A stretch of DNA of 21,340 bases, taken from NCBI GenBank assembly GCA_050954505.1, contig JBPBPY010000194.1, positions 1 through 21,340 on the forward strand. The letters run 5' to 3'. Below the pieces are notes generated by a model. It was not told the DNA's origin. It ran no database searches and worked only from the letters and a program-made list of their open reading frames with translations. The position numbers and the translations under genes are program-made. Below are positions 6,941 through 16,541 of this stretch, piece by piece (position 1 is the first letter of the stretch; every line of letters begins with the position of its first letter). The DNA is from JAQGMO01 sp050954505 (GTDB lineage Bacteria > Pseudomonadota > Gammaproteobacteria > Burkholderiales > Burkholderiaceae_D).

Positions 6941-7840
6941 TCACGATGGTGCCGGCAAGGTGCCGAACAAGTCCTTGAAGGCCGCGCGATAGGCATCAAA
7001 ACCCAGGCGCAGGCTGTTGTTGTGGGTGCCGCCTTCGATCAGCAGCAGGCGCTTCTTGGTCGGCGTGGCCGCATACAGTTCCTGGCTGAAGCGGCTGGTG
7101 ACATAGCGGTCGTTGGTGCCGTGCAAAAACAGCACCGGCATGTTGACCTGGGCAATCTTGTCGATCGAGTCGAATTTCTGTGACAGCAGCAGCTGGATGG
7201 GCAGCCAGGAATAACTGAGCGACTTGGCAATTTCCGACAGCGAGGTAAATGACGACTCGACGATCAGGCCATGGGCGTTTTCACTGGCGGGCTTGTGCGC
7301 CAGCCGCGCGGCCAGGTCGATCGCCACTGCACCGCCGAGTGAGTGGCCATAGATATAGCGTTTGCCCGGATCGGGCTGCAGTTGCAGCAGCCGCTGCCAG
7401 GCCTCCTGCGCATCTTCGTAGACAGTTTGTTCCGAGGGCAGCTTGCCGTCCGACAGTCCGAAACCGCGGTAGTCGATGGCCAGTACCGAAAAACCGAAAT
7501 CATGCAGCTGCTCGATGCGAAACAGCTGGCCGGTCAAATTCCACCGGGAACCGTGCAGATACAGCACCGTGGGCGCCTTGGCGTCGGCAGCCGGCCACCA
7601 CCAGGTATTGATATGCTGAGTCTTGCCATCGGCGTCTGTCACATCGAGGCGCGCCTCGGTCAGGCCCTCGGGCTGGCCGTCGTACCAGGATGCGTCGCCA
7701 TTGACGACCCGGAAGACCATCTCGCGCTCTTTCTCGGCCAGGGTGCTGCATCCTGTAACCGCCAGCAAGGTGGCCAGCGCACCGCCGGCCGGCAAACGCA
7801 GCCAGCGCGAGGGCGACAGTCGCAGAAAAGTATCGGGCAT
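6941..7840 (-). CDS. Alpha/beta hydrolase, predicted lipoprotein
   Basis: A 299-residue serine hydrolase. The N-terminus carries a lipoprotein signal ending in the lipobox VTGC (Cys31), so it is probably anchored to a membrane facing the periplasm. The hydrolase fold follows: LHGSRWN oxyanion region (about 95-101), DYRGFGLS (about 123-130), nucleophile elbow GHSLGG with Ser167 (165-170), Asp244 (GTNDRYV) and His273 (GGTHNNS), a complete catalytic triad. It resembles the BEM46/YfhR-like group of membrane-associated hydrolases of unknown substrate. The start at 7840 has GGAG 7 bases upstream and gives a proper signal peptide; an in-frame start at 7897 would bury the signal. Confidence 0.88.
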   Translation of the reverse strand: MPDTFLRLSPSRWLRLPAGGALATLLAVTGCSTLAEKEREMVFRVVNGDASWYDGQPEGLTEARLDVTDADGKTQHINTWWWPAADAKAPTVLYLHGSRWNLTGQLFRIEQLHDFGFSVLAIDYRGFGLSDGKLPSEQTVYEDAQEAWQRLLQLQPDPGKRYIYGHSLGGAVAIDLAARLAHKPASENAHGLIVESSFTSLSEIAKSLSYSWLPIQLLLSQKFDSIDKIAQVNMPVLFLHGTNDRYVTSRFSQELYAATPTKKRLLLIEGGTHNNSLRLGFDAYRAAFKDLFGTLPAPS

Positions 7841-8140
7841 GCCTGGACTCCAGAACGGTGAGACGACGGGTGCAGTGGTGGTGAAATCTGCCAGCACAAG
7901 AATTCGGCAATCAGTACAGCACGACAGAAATACAGCACTATTCAGGCCACTGCGTTAAAAGCACTGCAGGAATATTCAAGCTGCTGCGTTAAAAGCACGG
8001 CAGGAATATTCACTCCACTGCTTTGAGCACTGCAGCAAGTTTCAGGCCAATGGCGTGAACGCCAACATCTGGCCAGAACGATTCGGGCGCCGATTTAAGC
8101 TATATTGTCAGCCCCGAATTTATTTCAAGGTCGAACGCGC
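7841..8140. promoter_or_regulatory. Divergent 300-base spacer, hydrolase lipoprotein / EI24 gene
   Basis: This gene-free region holds the promoters of both flanking genes. Toward the EI24 gene TATATT at 8101-8106 is a reasonable -10 box about 35 bases before the ATG; no good -35 is seen. The centre carries degenerate 34-bp repeats and several dyads, listed separately. No small gene is supported. Confidence 0.5.
7941..8063. repeat. Degenerate tandem repeat, about 34-bp unit, 3 copies plus a partial
   Basis: Units run 7941-7974, 7975-8008, 8009-8040 (32 bp) and a partial from 8041. Each begins TTCA, has a TGC...GCA dyad at its centre (TGCGTTAAAAGCA in copies 1 and 2, TGCTTTGAGCA in copy 3) and, in copies 1 and 2, ends GCAGGAATA. 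Copies 1 and 2 are nearly identical; copy 3 has diverged. The fourth, truncated copy leads into the palindrome TGGCGTGAACGCCA (8051-8064), enclosed by GGCCA (8045-8049) and TGGCC (8070-8074). Confidence 0.8.
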
Positions 8141-8851
8141 ATGGATTCCATCTTGATTGCCTTTGGCCGCGCGCTGTGGTCGCAGCTGCATTACCGCATG
8201 CTGCTGCTGACCGTGATGCCGTTCGTGCTGTCTGTCGTGCTCTGGGGCGCGGCCTTGTATTTTGGCTATCAGCCTATGCTGGACTGGCTGCAGGCCGGCT
8301 TTGCCGGCAACGATGGCTTTCGCATTGCCGGCAATGCCCTGGCCTGGCTGGGCATGGATGCCATGCGCGCGGCACTGGTGCCGCTGATTGCCCTCTGGGT
8401 CTTGCTGCCGTTGATGATCCTGACCGCGCTGGTGTTTGTCGGCACCCTGGCCATGCCGGCCATCACCCGTCACGTCGGCCAGCGCGCTTATCCCCTGCTC
8501 GAGCAGCGTCATGGCGGATCCATCCTGGGCAGCGTCTGGCTGTCGGCAAAGTCATTCCTGATCTTTGTGGTGCTGTGGCTGGTGACACTACCGCTGAACG
8601 CCATCCCGCCGCTGACCTTCGTGATCCAGCCCTTGCTGTGGGGCTGGCTGACCAGCCGGGTCATGTCGTATGACGTGCTGGCCGACCATGCCAGCGCGAA
8701 CGAGCGCCGTGAATTGCTGCATGCGCTGCGCTGGCCGCTGCTGGTCATGGGCACGATCGCCGGCGCCATGGGGGCGGCGCCAACGCTGCTGTGGCTGGGC
8801 GGCGCCTTGACGGTGCTGCTGTTGCCGCGGCTGGCCGGTATCTCGATCTAG
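8141..8851 (+). CDS. EI24 domain-containing inner-membrane protein, apparently truncated by an amber codon
   Basis: A 236-residue multi-helix membrane protein of the EI24/CysZ-like family. Hydrophobic segments lie near residues 20-42, 78-108, 137-170 and 198-236, and the TLPLNAIPPLTFVIQPLLWGW and GTIAGAMGAAPTLLWLGG regions are typical of the betaproteobacterial members. The function of this branch is not established; CysZ relatives move sulfate. The ATG at 8141 has AAGG 10 bases upstream. The frame ends at TAG (8849-8851) inside what should be the last membrane helix, and the same frame continues open to 9001 with family-like sequence. A single TGG-to-TAG change would explain this, so the product may lack its C-terminus or be non-functional. 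Confidence 0.8.
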   Translation: MDSILIAFGRALWSQLHYRMLLLTVMPFVLSVVLWGAALYFGYQPMLDWLQAGFAGNDGFRIAGNALAWLGMDAMRAALVPLIALWVLLPLMILTALVFVGTLAMPAITRHVGQRAYPLLEQRHGGSILGSVWLSAKSFLIFVVLWLVTLPLNAIPPLTFVIQPLLWGWLTSRVMSYDVLADHASANERRELLHALRWPLLVMGTIAGAMGAAPTLLWLGGALTVLLLPRLAGISI

Positions 8852-9001
8852 CTGTATGTGCTGGTATTCGTTTTTTCCGGCCTGTGGTTCCAGCATTACT
8901 GCCTCGCTGCCCTGGCGCGCAAACGGGCGCTGGATGACATGGCAGTTGCGCCTGCAGCCATGGTGGCGCCAGGCTCGCCTGTGATGAAGGACCTGAACTG
9001 A
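8852..9001 (+). pseudogene. Detached C-terminal part of the EI24-family gene
   Basis: In the same frame as the preceding gene, directly after its TAG, 49 open codons run to TGA (8999-9001). They encode a hydrophobic stretch LYVLVFVFSGLWFQHYCLAAL, then a basic and Ala/Pro-rich tail ending MKDLN. From memory of the family, intact relatives carry an ...IWLYxLVF...LWFxHYCLAAL... ending, with Trp where the amber codon stands. No start codon with a ribosome binding site begins this piece, so it would be made only by readthrough. Confidence 0.7.
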
Positions 9002-9032
9002 GGCCTGCGCCTGGCCGCGATATGACGGCATG

Positions 9033-9083
9033 AAGCTGTTCCGGTGCAGATGCTGCAGCATCTGCACCGGCACACTGCAGCTT
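9033..9083. repeat. Perfect 30-bp palindrome with outer complementary arms
   Basis: CCGGTGCAGATGCTG (9041-9055) is followed immediately by its exact reverse complement (9056-9070). Outside it AAGCTG (9033-9038) pairs with CAGCTT (9078-9083). As RNA this folds to a very stable stem; as DNA it can extrude as a cruciform. It lies 32 bases after the readthrough stop of the EI24 gene and has no T-run on either strand, so simple intrinsic termination is not obvious. Confidence 0.85.
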
Positions 9084-9116
9084 GGCCGGGCAGGGGAGGC
9101 GTTGCCTGCCGAGTCC

Positions 9117-9140
9117 AAGTATGAGTATGAGTATGAGCAT
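9117..9140. repeat. Hexanucleotide microsatellite, four units
   Basis: AAGTAT-GAGTAT-GAGTAT-GAGCAT occupies 9117-9140: two exact GAGTAT copies flanked by one-base variants. It is outside any supported gene. Confidence 0.7.
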
Positions 9141-9319
9141 GGCCAAGGGTGTTTGCTGCCAGCGCGTTGCAGATTGAAGGCGTGCGCCATGCCGAAGTTT
9201 CCCCCATCAGGCATAATCAACGGGCAGGGTGTGCGGTTGTTTTCCGCGCCACTTGCCGCCTACGCTGCAGCATGCCGGGCATTGTTTTCCCTTTTTCAGT
9301 TTGCGCATTGGAACCCCAC

Positions 9320-10129
9320 ATGGCTATCGGTCTCATCATCATCGGCGACGAAATTCTCTCCGGCAAACGGCTCGACAAACATTTTTCCCGCTCGGTCGAA
9401 CTGCTGTCGCTGCACGGCATGCAGCTGGGCTGGGCCGAGTATCTTGGCGACGATCCAGCGCGCATTACCGCCACGCTCAAGCGCACCATGGCCACGGATG
9501 ACATCGTGTTCTGCTTCGGCGGCATCGGCGCCACGCCCGACGACCATACGCGCCAGTGCGCTGCTGCCGCCATCGGCGTGCCGCTGGCGCTGCATCCACA
9601 GGCGCGCGCCCTGATCGAGGAACGCATCACCGAGATGGCGCTGGCGGCAGGCAAGCCGGCTGCCCTCGATGCGCCCGACAACTTGCACCGTTTGAAGATG
9701 GGCGAGTTTCCGGTCGGCGCCGGCATCATTCCCAACCCCTACAACAAGATTCCGGGATTCTCGATCGATCATGCACATGGCGCCGGCGCCCATTATTTCG
9801 TGCCCGGTTTCCCCGTCATGGCTGCCCCAATGGTCGAATGGGTGCTGGAGACGATCTACCCGCACCTGTTTCACTCCATCGCCTGGCAGGAAAAATCGGT
9901 GTACGTGTTCGAAGCAATGGAGTCGACCCTGACGCCGCTGATGGAAGCGATCGAAGCGCAGTTTGCGCCGATCAAGGTGTTCAGCCTGCCCAGCGTCGGC
10001 GATGCCGTCACCCGCCGCCATATCGAACTTGGCGTCAAGGGCGAGCCTTCGCTGGTGGAAAAAGCGTTTGTGGCCTTGACCGACGGCATCGAGCGCCTCG
10101 GCGCCGAGTACAAGGCGACAACAGCCTGA
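9320..10129 (+). CDS. Competence/damage-inducible protein A-like, molybdopterin-binding domain protein
   Basis: A 269-residue protein with the MoaB/Mog-type (MoCF_biosynth) fold that forms the N-terminal half of CinA. Key motifs are IGDEILSG (8-15) and FGGIGATPDDHT (66-77), the family's substrate-binding loops. The C-terminal NMN deamidase domain of full CinA is absent, as in other short homologues, so pyridine-nucleotide recycling should not be assumed. The biochemical role of the short form is not settled. The start at 9320 has GGAA about 7 bases upstream and begins the fold. It runs convergently into ureG with a spacer of only 20 bases. Confidence 0.88.
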   Translation: MAIGLIIIGDEILSGKRLDKHFSRSVELLSLHGMQLGWAEYLGDDPARITATLKRTMATDDIVFCFGGIGATPDDHTRQCAAAAIGVPLALHPQARALIEERITEMALAAGKPAALDAPDNLHRLKMGEFPVGAGIIPNPYNKIPGFSIDHAHGAGAHYFVPGFPVMAAPMVEWVLETIYPHLFHSIAWQEKSVYVFEAMESTLTPLMEAIEAQFAPIKVFSLPSVGDAVTRRHIELGVKGEPSLVEKAFVALTDGIERLGAEYKATTA

Positions 10130-10133
10130 CGAC

Positions 10134-10149
10134 CTCGGGCCAGGCGGCA

Positions 10150-10164
<15 letters not shown>
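10134..10164. terminator. Bidirectional hairpin at the ureG / molybdopterin-domain gene junction
   Basis: CCAGGCG (10140-10146) pairs with CGCCTGG (10153-10159) around a 6-nt loop, and outer CTCG (10134-10137) pairs with CGAG (10161-10164). The stem sits at the convergent end and overlaps the last codons of ureG. No U-tract follows on either strand, so it is a candidate shared transcript end rather than a canonical terminator. Confidence 0.45.
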
Positions 10165-10782
<618 letters not shown>

Positions 10783-10842
10783 GGTCTGGCCTGTTGTGGT
10801 AATGATTGTCTCGATCGGCTGGCCTGGTGCCAGGCCGGATTT

Positions 10843-11592
10843 TCATGAACGGTAGAGCCGGCTGTACTGGGTTTCATGCAGCATCGACAGCAGCGACAGA
10901 CCCGGCGCCCAGCTCGACAGTTCATGGTCCGCCAAAAGCGTGGCCACCAGCGCGGCGGCTTCCAGCTCGGGGCGCAGCGAAAGCAGCAACTTCTGGCCGG
11001 CGACCTGGCCAAGCGGCACCGACTTCACGCACACCAGCACCTGGTTTTCCGCCCAGCCAAACAGCAAACCCAGCAAGGCTGCCTGTGCCGGCACGCCAAG
11101 CGCCACTGCGGCGCAGGCATAGGCGCACGGCAGCGGCACTTCGTCTTGCTGGCTCAACAGCGCCAGCATGGACGGGTCGGCAATGTCCAGTTCGGCCACC
11201 AGTTTGGTGAGCGAATAACCCATCTGCACGGTTTCGGCGCGAAACTCGGCACTGTCGCGCGCAGCCAGGAAGCGTTCGCTCCAGAAAACGACCGACTCGC
11301 CATCCCGATTTGCAAAGGCATGCAGCAGGCGCCACAGCACCGGCATCTCGAAACGTGCCACCACTTCATGAAGGGTGGCGACGATCCAGCTGCGGGCCGT
11401 GGCAGCATCATGCACCAGGCCGTTTTCCAGCGCCGACTCCAGTCCCTGGGAATAACTGTAGGCGCCGATCGGCAGCGATGGACTGGCCAGCTGCAGCAAA
11501 TGCAGCAGGGCGGCCTGGCTCATGCCATCAAGCGCTGGCGCTGGCTGCGCCGTTGGATTCTCGATCGGCATGGACTGTGCAGCAACGCTCAT
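10843..11592 (-). CDS. ureF: Urease accessory protein UreF
   Basis: A 249-residue all-helical accessory protein that bridges UreD and UreG and gates GTP-dependent urease activation. The family signature LASPSLPIGAYSYSQGLE is at 35-52. The C-terminal SMLHETQYSRLYRS ending is also typical, its last residues being those that in known structures help bind UreG. The start is uncertain: ATG at 11592 is used, but ATG at 11523 (MSQAALLHLL) would give about 226 residues, nearer the family norm; neither has a good ribosome binding site. The frame stays open upstream through a 12-bp tandem repeat to 11838, with no stop codon separating it from ureE. Confidence 0.92.
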   Translation of the reverse strand: MSVAAQSMPIENPTAQPAPALDGMSQAALLHLLQLASPSLPIGAYSYSQGLESALENGLVHDAATARSWIVATLHEVVARFEMPVLWRLLHAFANRDGESVVFWSERFLAARDSAEFRAETVQMGYSLTKLVAELDIADPSMLALLSQQDEVPLPCAYACAAVALGVPAQAALLGLLFGWAENQVLVCVKSVPLGQVAGQKLLLSLRPELEAAALVATLLADHELSSWAPGLSLLSMLHETQYSRLYRS

Positions 11593-11665
11593 TGGCAACA
11601 CTCGCTGGCAAAACCGGCTTGCCAGGCCCGCTGTTTTGCCCATTTTTCTGATTGCTTTGCCTCCC

Positions 11666-11725
11666 GCATCGATTCCTGATGCAGTTCCCGCTTCGATTCC
11701 TGCTTCGATCCCCGCCTCGATTCGG
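11666..11725. repeat. Five tandem 12-bp units between ureE and ureF
   Basis: Units on the plus strand are GCATCGATTCCT, GATGCAGTTCCC, GCTTCGATTCCT, GCTTCGATCCCC and GCCTCGATTCGG, in exact 12-base register. On the minus strand, in the ureF frame, they encode repeats of the type IEAG. The array fills nearly half of the 142-base spacer between the ureE stop and the ureF start. Confidence 0.85.
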
Positions 11726-11734
11726 CTTCGACGT

Positions 11735-12277
11735 TCACTTTTCCGCCGCATCCGAAGGCCGGTGGATCTTTTGCCGCAGCGGCACTGGCGCCAGCGGATG
11801 GTGGGCATCATGGTGGCCATGTCCATGGACACCGCCATAGGCGCCGGACTCGGGCTCGAATGGCGCCAGTTCTTCGGTCACGCGCGCGCCCAGGCCTTCG
11901 AGCATTTCCTTGAGCACGGCGTCCTTGCGGATGCGCAGGAAACCATGCTCGGCCAGGCCGGCGACCTGGGCCTGGGTATGGCGGTTGCCGAGGTGAAAAG
12001 CGCAGCGCAGCAAGGCGCGCGCATTGTCACACTCGACGCGGCAGGTCGGCTCCAGCGCGGCGCGCACCCGTACTACCCGCTCGTCGTCACCGCGCAGCAG
12101 GTCGCCGTCGCGCAGCACGGTGCCGCGCAGCGTGAACAATGCCACTTCTTCGCCCGAGGCCATGGTGGCGCGCTGGCGGCTTTTTTCACGCAGCTCCAAA
12201 GGCAGGATCAACTCGTCGGCCACCACGAGCGGCTCTGGCAAATTGGCAGGGTCAAGTTTGGTATGTAATGTCAGCAT
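11735..12277 (-). CDS. ureE: Urease accessory nickel metallochaperone UreE
   Basis: A 180-residue nickel-binding chaperone that hands Ni2+ to UreG. An N-terminal peptide-binding domain (about 1-75) precedes the metal-binding domain with FHLGNRH at 94-100, where H95 matches the conserved interface nickel ligand. The C-terminus has a histidine-rich segment (H151, H153, H155, H156, H159, H160), as in Klebsiella-type UreE, giving extra nickel storage. It starts 18 bases after the ureC stop; no strong ribosome binding site is visible. The tail beyond the His cluster (LAPVPLRQKIHRPSDAAEK) is longer than usual. Confidence 0.95.
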   Translation of the reverse strand: MLTLHTKLDPANLPEPLVVADELILPLELREKSRQRATMASGEEVALFTLRGTVLRDGDLLRGDDERVVRVRAALEPTCRVECDNARALLRCAFHLGNRHTQAQVAGLAEHGFLRIRKDAVLKEMLEGLGARVTEELAPFEPESGAYGGVHGHGHHDAHHPLAPVPLRQKIHRPSDAAEK

Positions 12278-12295
12278 CGGGTTGGTTTTTCGCAG

Positions 12296-13992
<1,697 letters not shown>

Positions 13993-13996
<4 letters not shown>

Positions 13997-14436
13997 CGTT
14001 GCTGCTCCCAGTCCGGTATCGGCGGCTGTGCCGGTGCCTGTGCCCAGGCTGGATTTGCTGTTGCATTCGGGTCTGTGGCGTCTGCTGCGCCTGCACCTGT
14101 TGCGCTGCCGGCAGCGCGATCCGATGCCGGCGCCAGCGCACCCATCACCAGGCCGTTGAAGCCGAATACCCGGCGCGAACCGGCGAGCGCCACCAGTTCG
14201 ACAGTGCGCTGCTGGCCCGGCTCGAAACGCACCGCGGTACCCGCCGCAATATTGAGGCGCATGCCATAGGCCAGATCGCGGTCCATCAGCAAGGCCGGAT
14301 TGGTTTCGTGGAAATGAAAGTGCGAGCCAACCTGGATCGGCCGGTCGCCACTGTTGGCCACCGTCAGCGTGACGGTGGCGCGGCCGGCATTGAGTTCGAT
14401 CTCGCCGGGTTCGATCAGCAGTTCGCCAGGAATCAT
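13993..14436 (-). CDS. ureB: Urease beta subunit UreB with extended C-terminus
   Basis: A structural urease subunit. Residues 1-100 are a canonical UreB: MIPGELL start, VGSHFHFHETNPAL (37-50), R60-type GMRLNIAAGTAVRFEPG (59-73) and VFGFNGLVMG (90-99). Normal UreB ends about here, but this one continues with about 47 Ala/Pro/Gly-rich residues (APASDRAAGSATGAGA... to DWEQQR). The start at 14436 is fixed by GGAG 6 bases upstream; an alternative ATG at 14460 overlaps the ureA stop (TGATG) and would add eight residues. The stop overlaps the ureC start. Confidence 0.95.
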
Positions 14437-14459
14437 GCGTGGCTCCAGAGTGTGGGGCA

Positions 14460-14762
<303 letters not shown>

Positions 14763-14770
14763 GGTCTCTC

Positions 14771-15760
14771 CTAGGTGTTCCAGATGCGCGGCACCACGGC
14801 ATCGCGGCCCAGCATGGCCGGGCGCAGCAGTTGCCAGGTGCGCGTCATGATCTGGCGGGCGGTTTCGCTGGAGTCGCCAAGATAGCGCGCCACCAGCACC
14901 GTTTTCATTTGCGTCAGCGCGAACTGCATCGAAGATGCTGCCGGCACGGGTTCCTTCGTGTTGACCTGCGGCGCTTGGCGCGCCGGCTGGGCGCGCGGCC
15001 CGACCTCGGTCTGTGTGCCGAATTCTGCCGCCAGTTGCCGGCGCATGGCAGCCAGCAATCCGGCCGGCAGTACCGTGGCCACCGCCACCAGCGTGGCGCA
15101 GACCGTCCTGCCGCCAAGCGTGAGCACGCTGTCCATGCCCACGCCGTCGCCGGCCAGCACGCCCTGTTCATACCAGACCAGTTTGCCAGCCTGGCGAATT
15201 GCCAGCTTCTGCGCCACCATGCCATGGTCGAAGCGTTCACCCGAGGCGGTGCGGCCAAAACACAGCGTCTCGCAGCCGATGTACTGGGCCCCCGGCGCCA
15301 GGTCGACGACGCTGTCGAGTTCCACATGCGCGCCATTGTAGAAAATGGTTTCCTGCGGCAGCCATTCGAGCGCCGCAGCAGCGCCCACCTCGAAACGCAT
15401 GGCCTGGCGCGAAATGCTTCCATTGGCGCGATACCATTTCGTTGCCCCCGGGGTGGTCAGGAAAACATGGGCATTGGCGCGCATCGTTGCACTGATGTCG
15501 AGCTGGTCCCCACCCACCACGCCGCCCGGCGGATGAACGATGATCGCATGGCAGACCGCCGGCGCTTCCGGGTACAAGGCCTTTTGCACCCGCAGCGGGC
15601 CGAAGTGTTCATTGCCAACCAGCCGCGTGGTGCCGGCGTCATCGGCAAATGCCAGCGCCAGGCGGGCACTGCAGGCAGCCGGCCCGACTGCGCCAGTGGC
15701 GCCCCCAAAGCCGGGGCATGGCACGGTTTGGTCAGGCAGGCAGGCTTGAGCGCTTTTCAT
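14771..15760 (-). CDS. ureD: Urease accessory protein UreD (UreH)
   Basis: A 329-residue scaffold that binds apo-urease and, with UreF and UreG, channels nickel to the active site. Conserved stretches include RLVGNEHFGPLRVQKALYPE (46-65), VHPPGGVVGGDQL (75-87), LTTPGATKWYR (101-111), LEWLPQETIFYNGA (131-144) and the C-terminal WQLLRP (309-314). Residues about 248-277 are a Pro/Ala/Gln-rich insert (GPRAQPARQAPQVNTKEPVP) that is not part of the usual fold. The gene begins 7 bases after the urtE stop, joining the transporter and enzyme genes into one unit. Confidence 0.95.
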   Translation of the reverse strand: MKSAQACLPDQTVPCPGFGGATGAVGPAACSARLALAFADDAGTTRLVGNEHFGPLRVQKALYPEAPAVCHAIIVHPPGGVVGGDQLDISATMRANAHVFLTTPGATKWYRANGSISRQAMRFEVGAAAALEWLPQETIFYNGAHVELDSVVDLAPGAQYIGCETLCFGRTASGERFDHGMVAQKLAIRQAGKLVWYEQGVLAGDGVGMDSVLTLGGRTVCATLVAVATVLPAGLLAAMRRQLAAEFGTQTEVGPRAQPARQAPQVNTKEPVPAASSMQFALTQMKTVLVARYLGDSSETARQIMTRTWQLLRPAMLGRDAVVPRIWNT

Positions 15761-15767
15761 CCCGGCA

Positions 15768-16466
15768 CTATACCGCCAAGTGCCGCTTCACGTCCTCGTT
15801 ATTCATCTGGTCCTGGGTGCCGGCCGCCACCACTTCGCCGCGCGAGAGCACAATGAACTTGTCGGCCAGCGCCTGGGCGAAATCGAAGTACTGTTCGCAC
15901 AGCAGAATGCCCATGTCGCCGCGCTGGCGCAGCATGTGGATGACACGCTCGATATCCTTGATGATCGATGGCTGGATGCCTTCGGTCGGTTCATCGAGTA
16001 TGATCAGTTTCGGTTCGGCCAGCAAGGCGCGGGCAATCGCCAGCTGCTGCTGCTGGCCGCCCGACAGGTCGCCACCGCGCCGGCCCAGCATTTCCTTCAA
16101 TACCGGAAACAGTTCGTAGACTTCCGCCTTGATCTGCGCCGCCTTGCGGCCCGACTTTGTGGCCAGTCCCATGAGCAGGTTTTCTTCCACCGTCAGGCGG
16201 GCAAAGATCTCGCGCCCCTGCGGCACATAGGCAATGCCGAGCCGGGCGCGTTCATGCGGCTTCAGGCGCGTGATGTCGCGTCCATCCATGCTGACGCTGC
16301 CCCTCGATACCGGCAGCACGCCCATCAGGCATTTCAGCAGCGTGGTCTTGCCCACGCCATTGCGGCCCAGCAGCGTCAGGCATTCGCCTTTTTTCAAGTC
16401 CAGCGAAATGCCGCGCAGGGTATGCGAGGAACCGTAATACTGATTGATGTGCTCGACGTTCAACAT
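15768..16466 (-). CDS. urtE: Urea ABC transporter ATP-binding subunit UrtE
   Basis: A 232-residue LivF-type ATPase. Walker A GRNGVGKT is at 34-41, signature LSGGQ at 134-138 and Walker B LIILDEP at 154-160. The EPTEGIQPSIIKDI stretch after Walker B is characteristic of UrtE. It pairs with UrtD to power urea uptake through UrtB/UrtC. The 75-base spacer to urtD has no clear promoter. Placement directly before ureD supports the urea assignment over branched-chain amino acids. Confidence 0.96.
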   Translation of the reverse strand: MLNVEHINQYYGSSHTLRGISLDLKKGECLTLLGRNGVGKTTLLKCLMGVLPVSRGSVSMDGRDITRLKPHERARLGIAYVPQGREIFARLTVEENLLMGLATKSGRKAAQIKAEVYELFPVLKEMLGRRGGDLSGGQQQQLAIARALLAEPKLIILDEPTEGIQPSIIKDIERVIHMLRQRGDMGILLCEQYFDFAQALADKFIVLSRGEVVAAGTQDQMNNEDVKRHLAV

Positions 16467-16541
16467 GGATGGGTTTCCGCTGGCCGCTGGTGATGGAAAG
16501 TGGTGTGCCGATATGCTTGGCGATCGGGATGGTGGTGCATC

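Larger units (their letters stand above)
9002..9319. promoter_or_regulatory. Gene-free spacer between the EI24 remnant and the molybdopterin-domain gene
   Basis: This 318-base region carries a large perfect palindrome (9041-9070), a GGCAGG...CCTGCC dyad (about 9089-9110), a short hexanucleotide repeat (9117-9140) and presumably the promoter of the next gene; CATAAT at 9212-9217 is a possible -10 box without a matching -35. A frame open from 9149 into the downstream gene has no family character before 9320. Confidence 0.4.

Noticed and set aside
9149..9319. Extended start for the molybdopterin-domain protein
   Set aside because: The extension has no fold character, and the ATG at 9320 has a ribosome binding site and begins the first beta strand.
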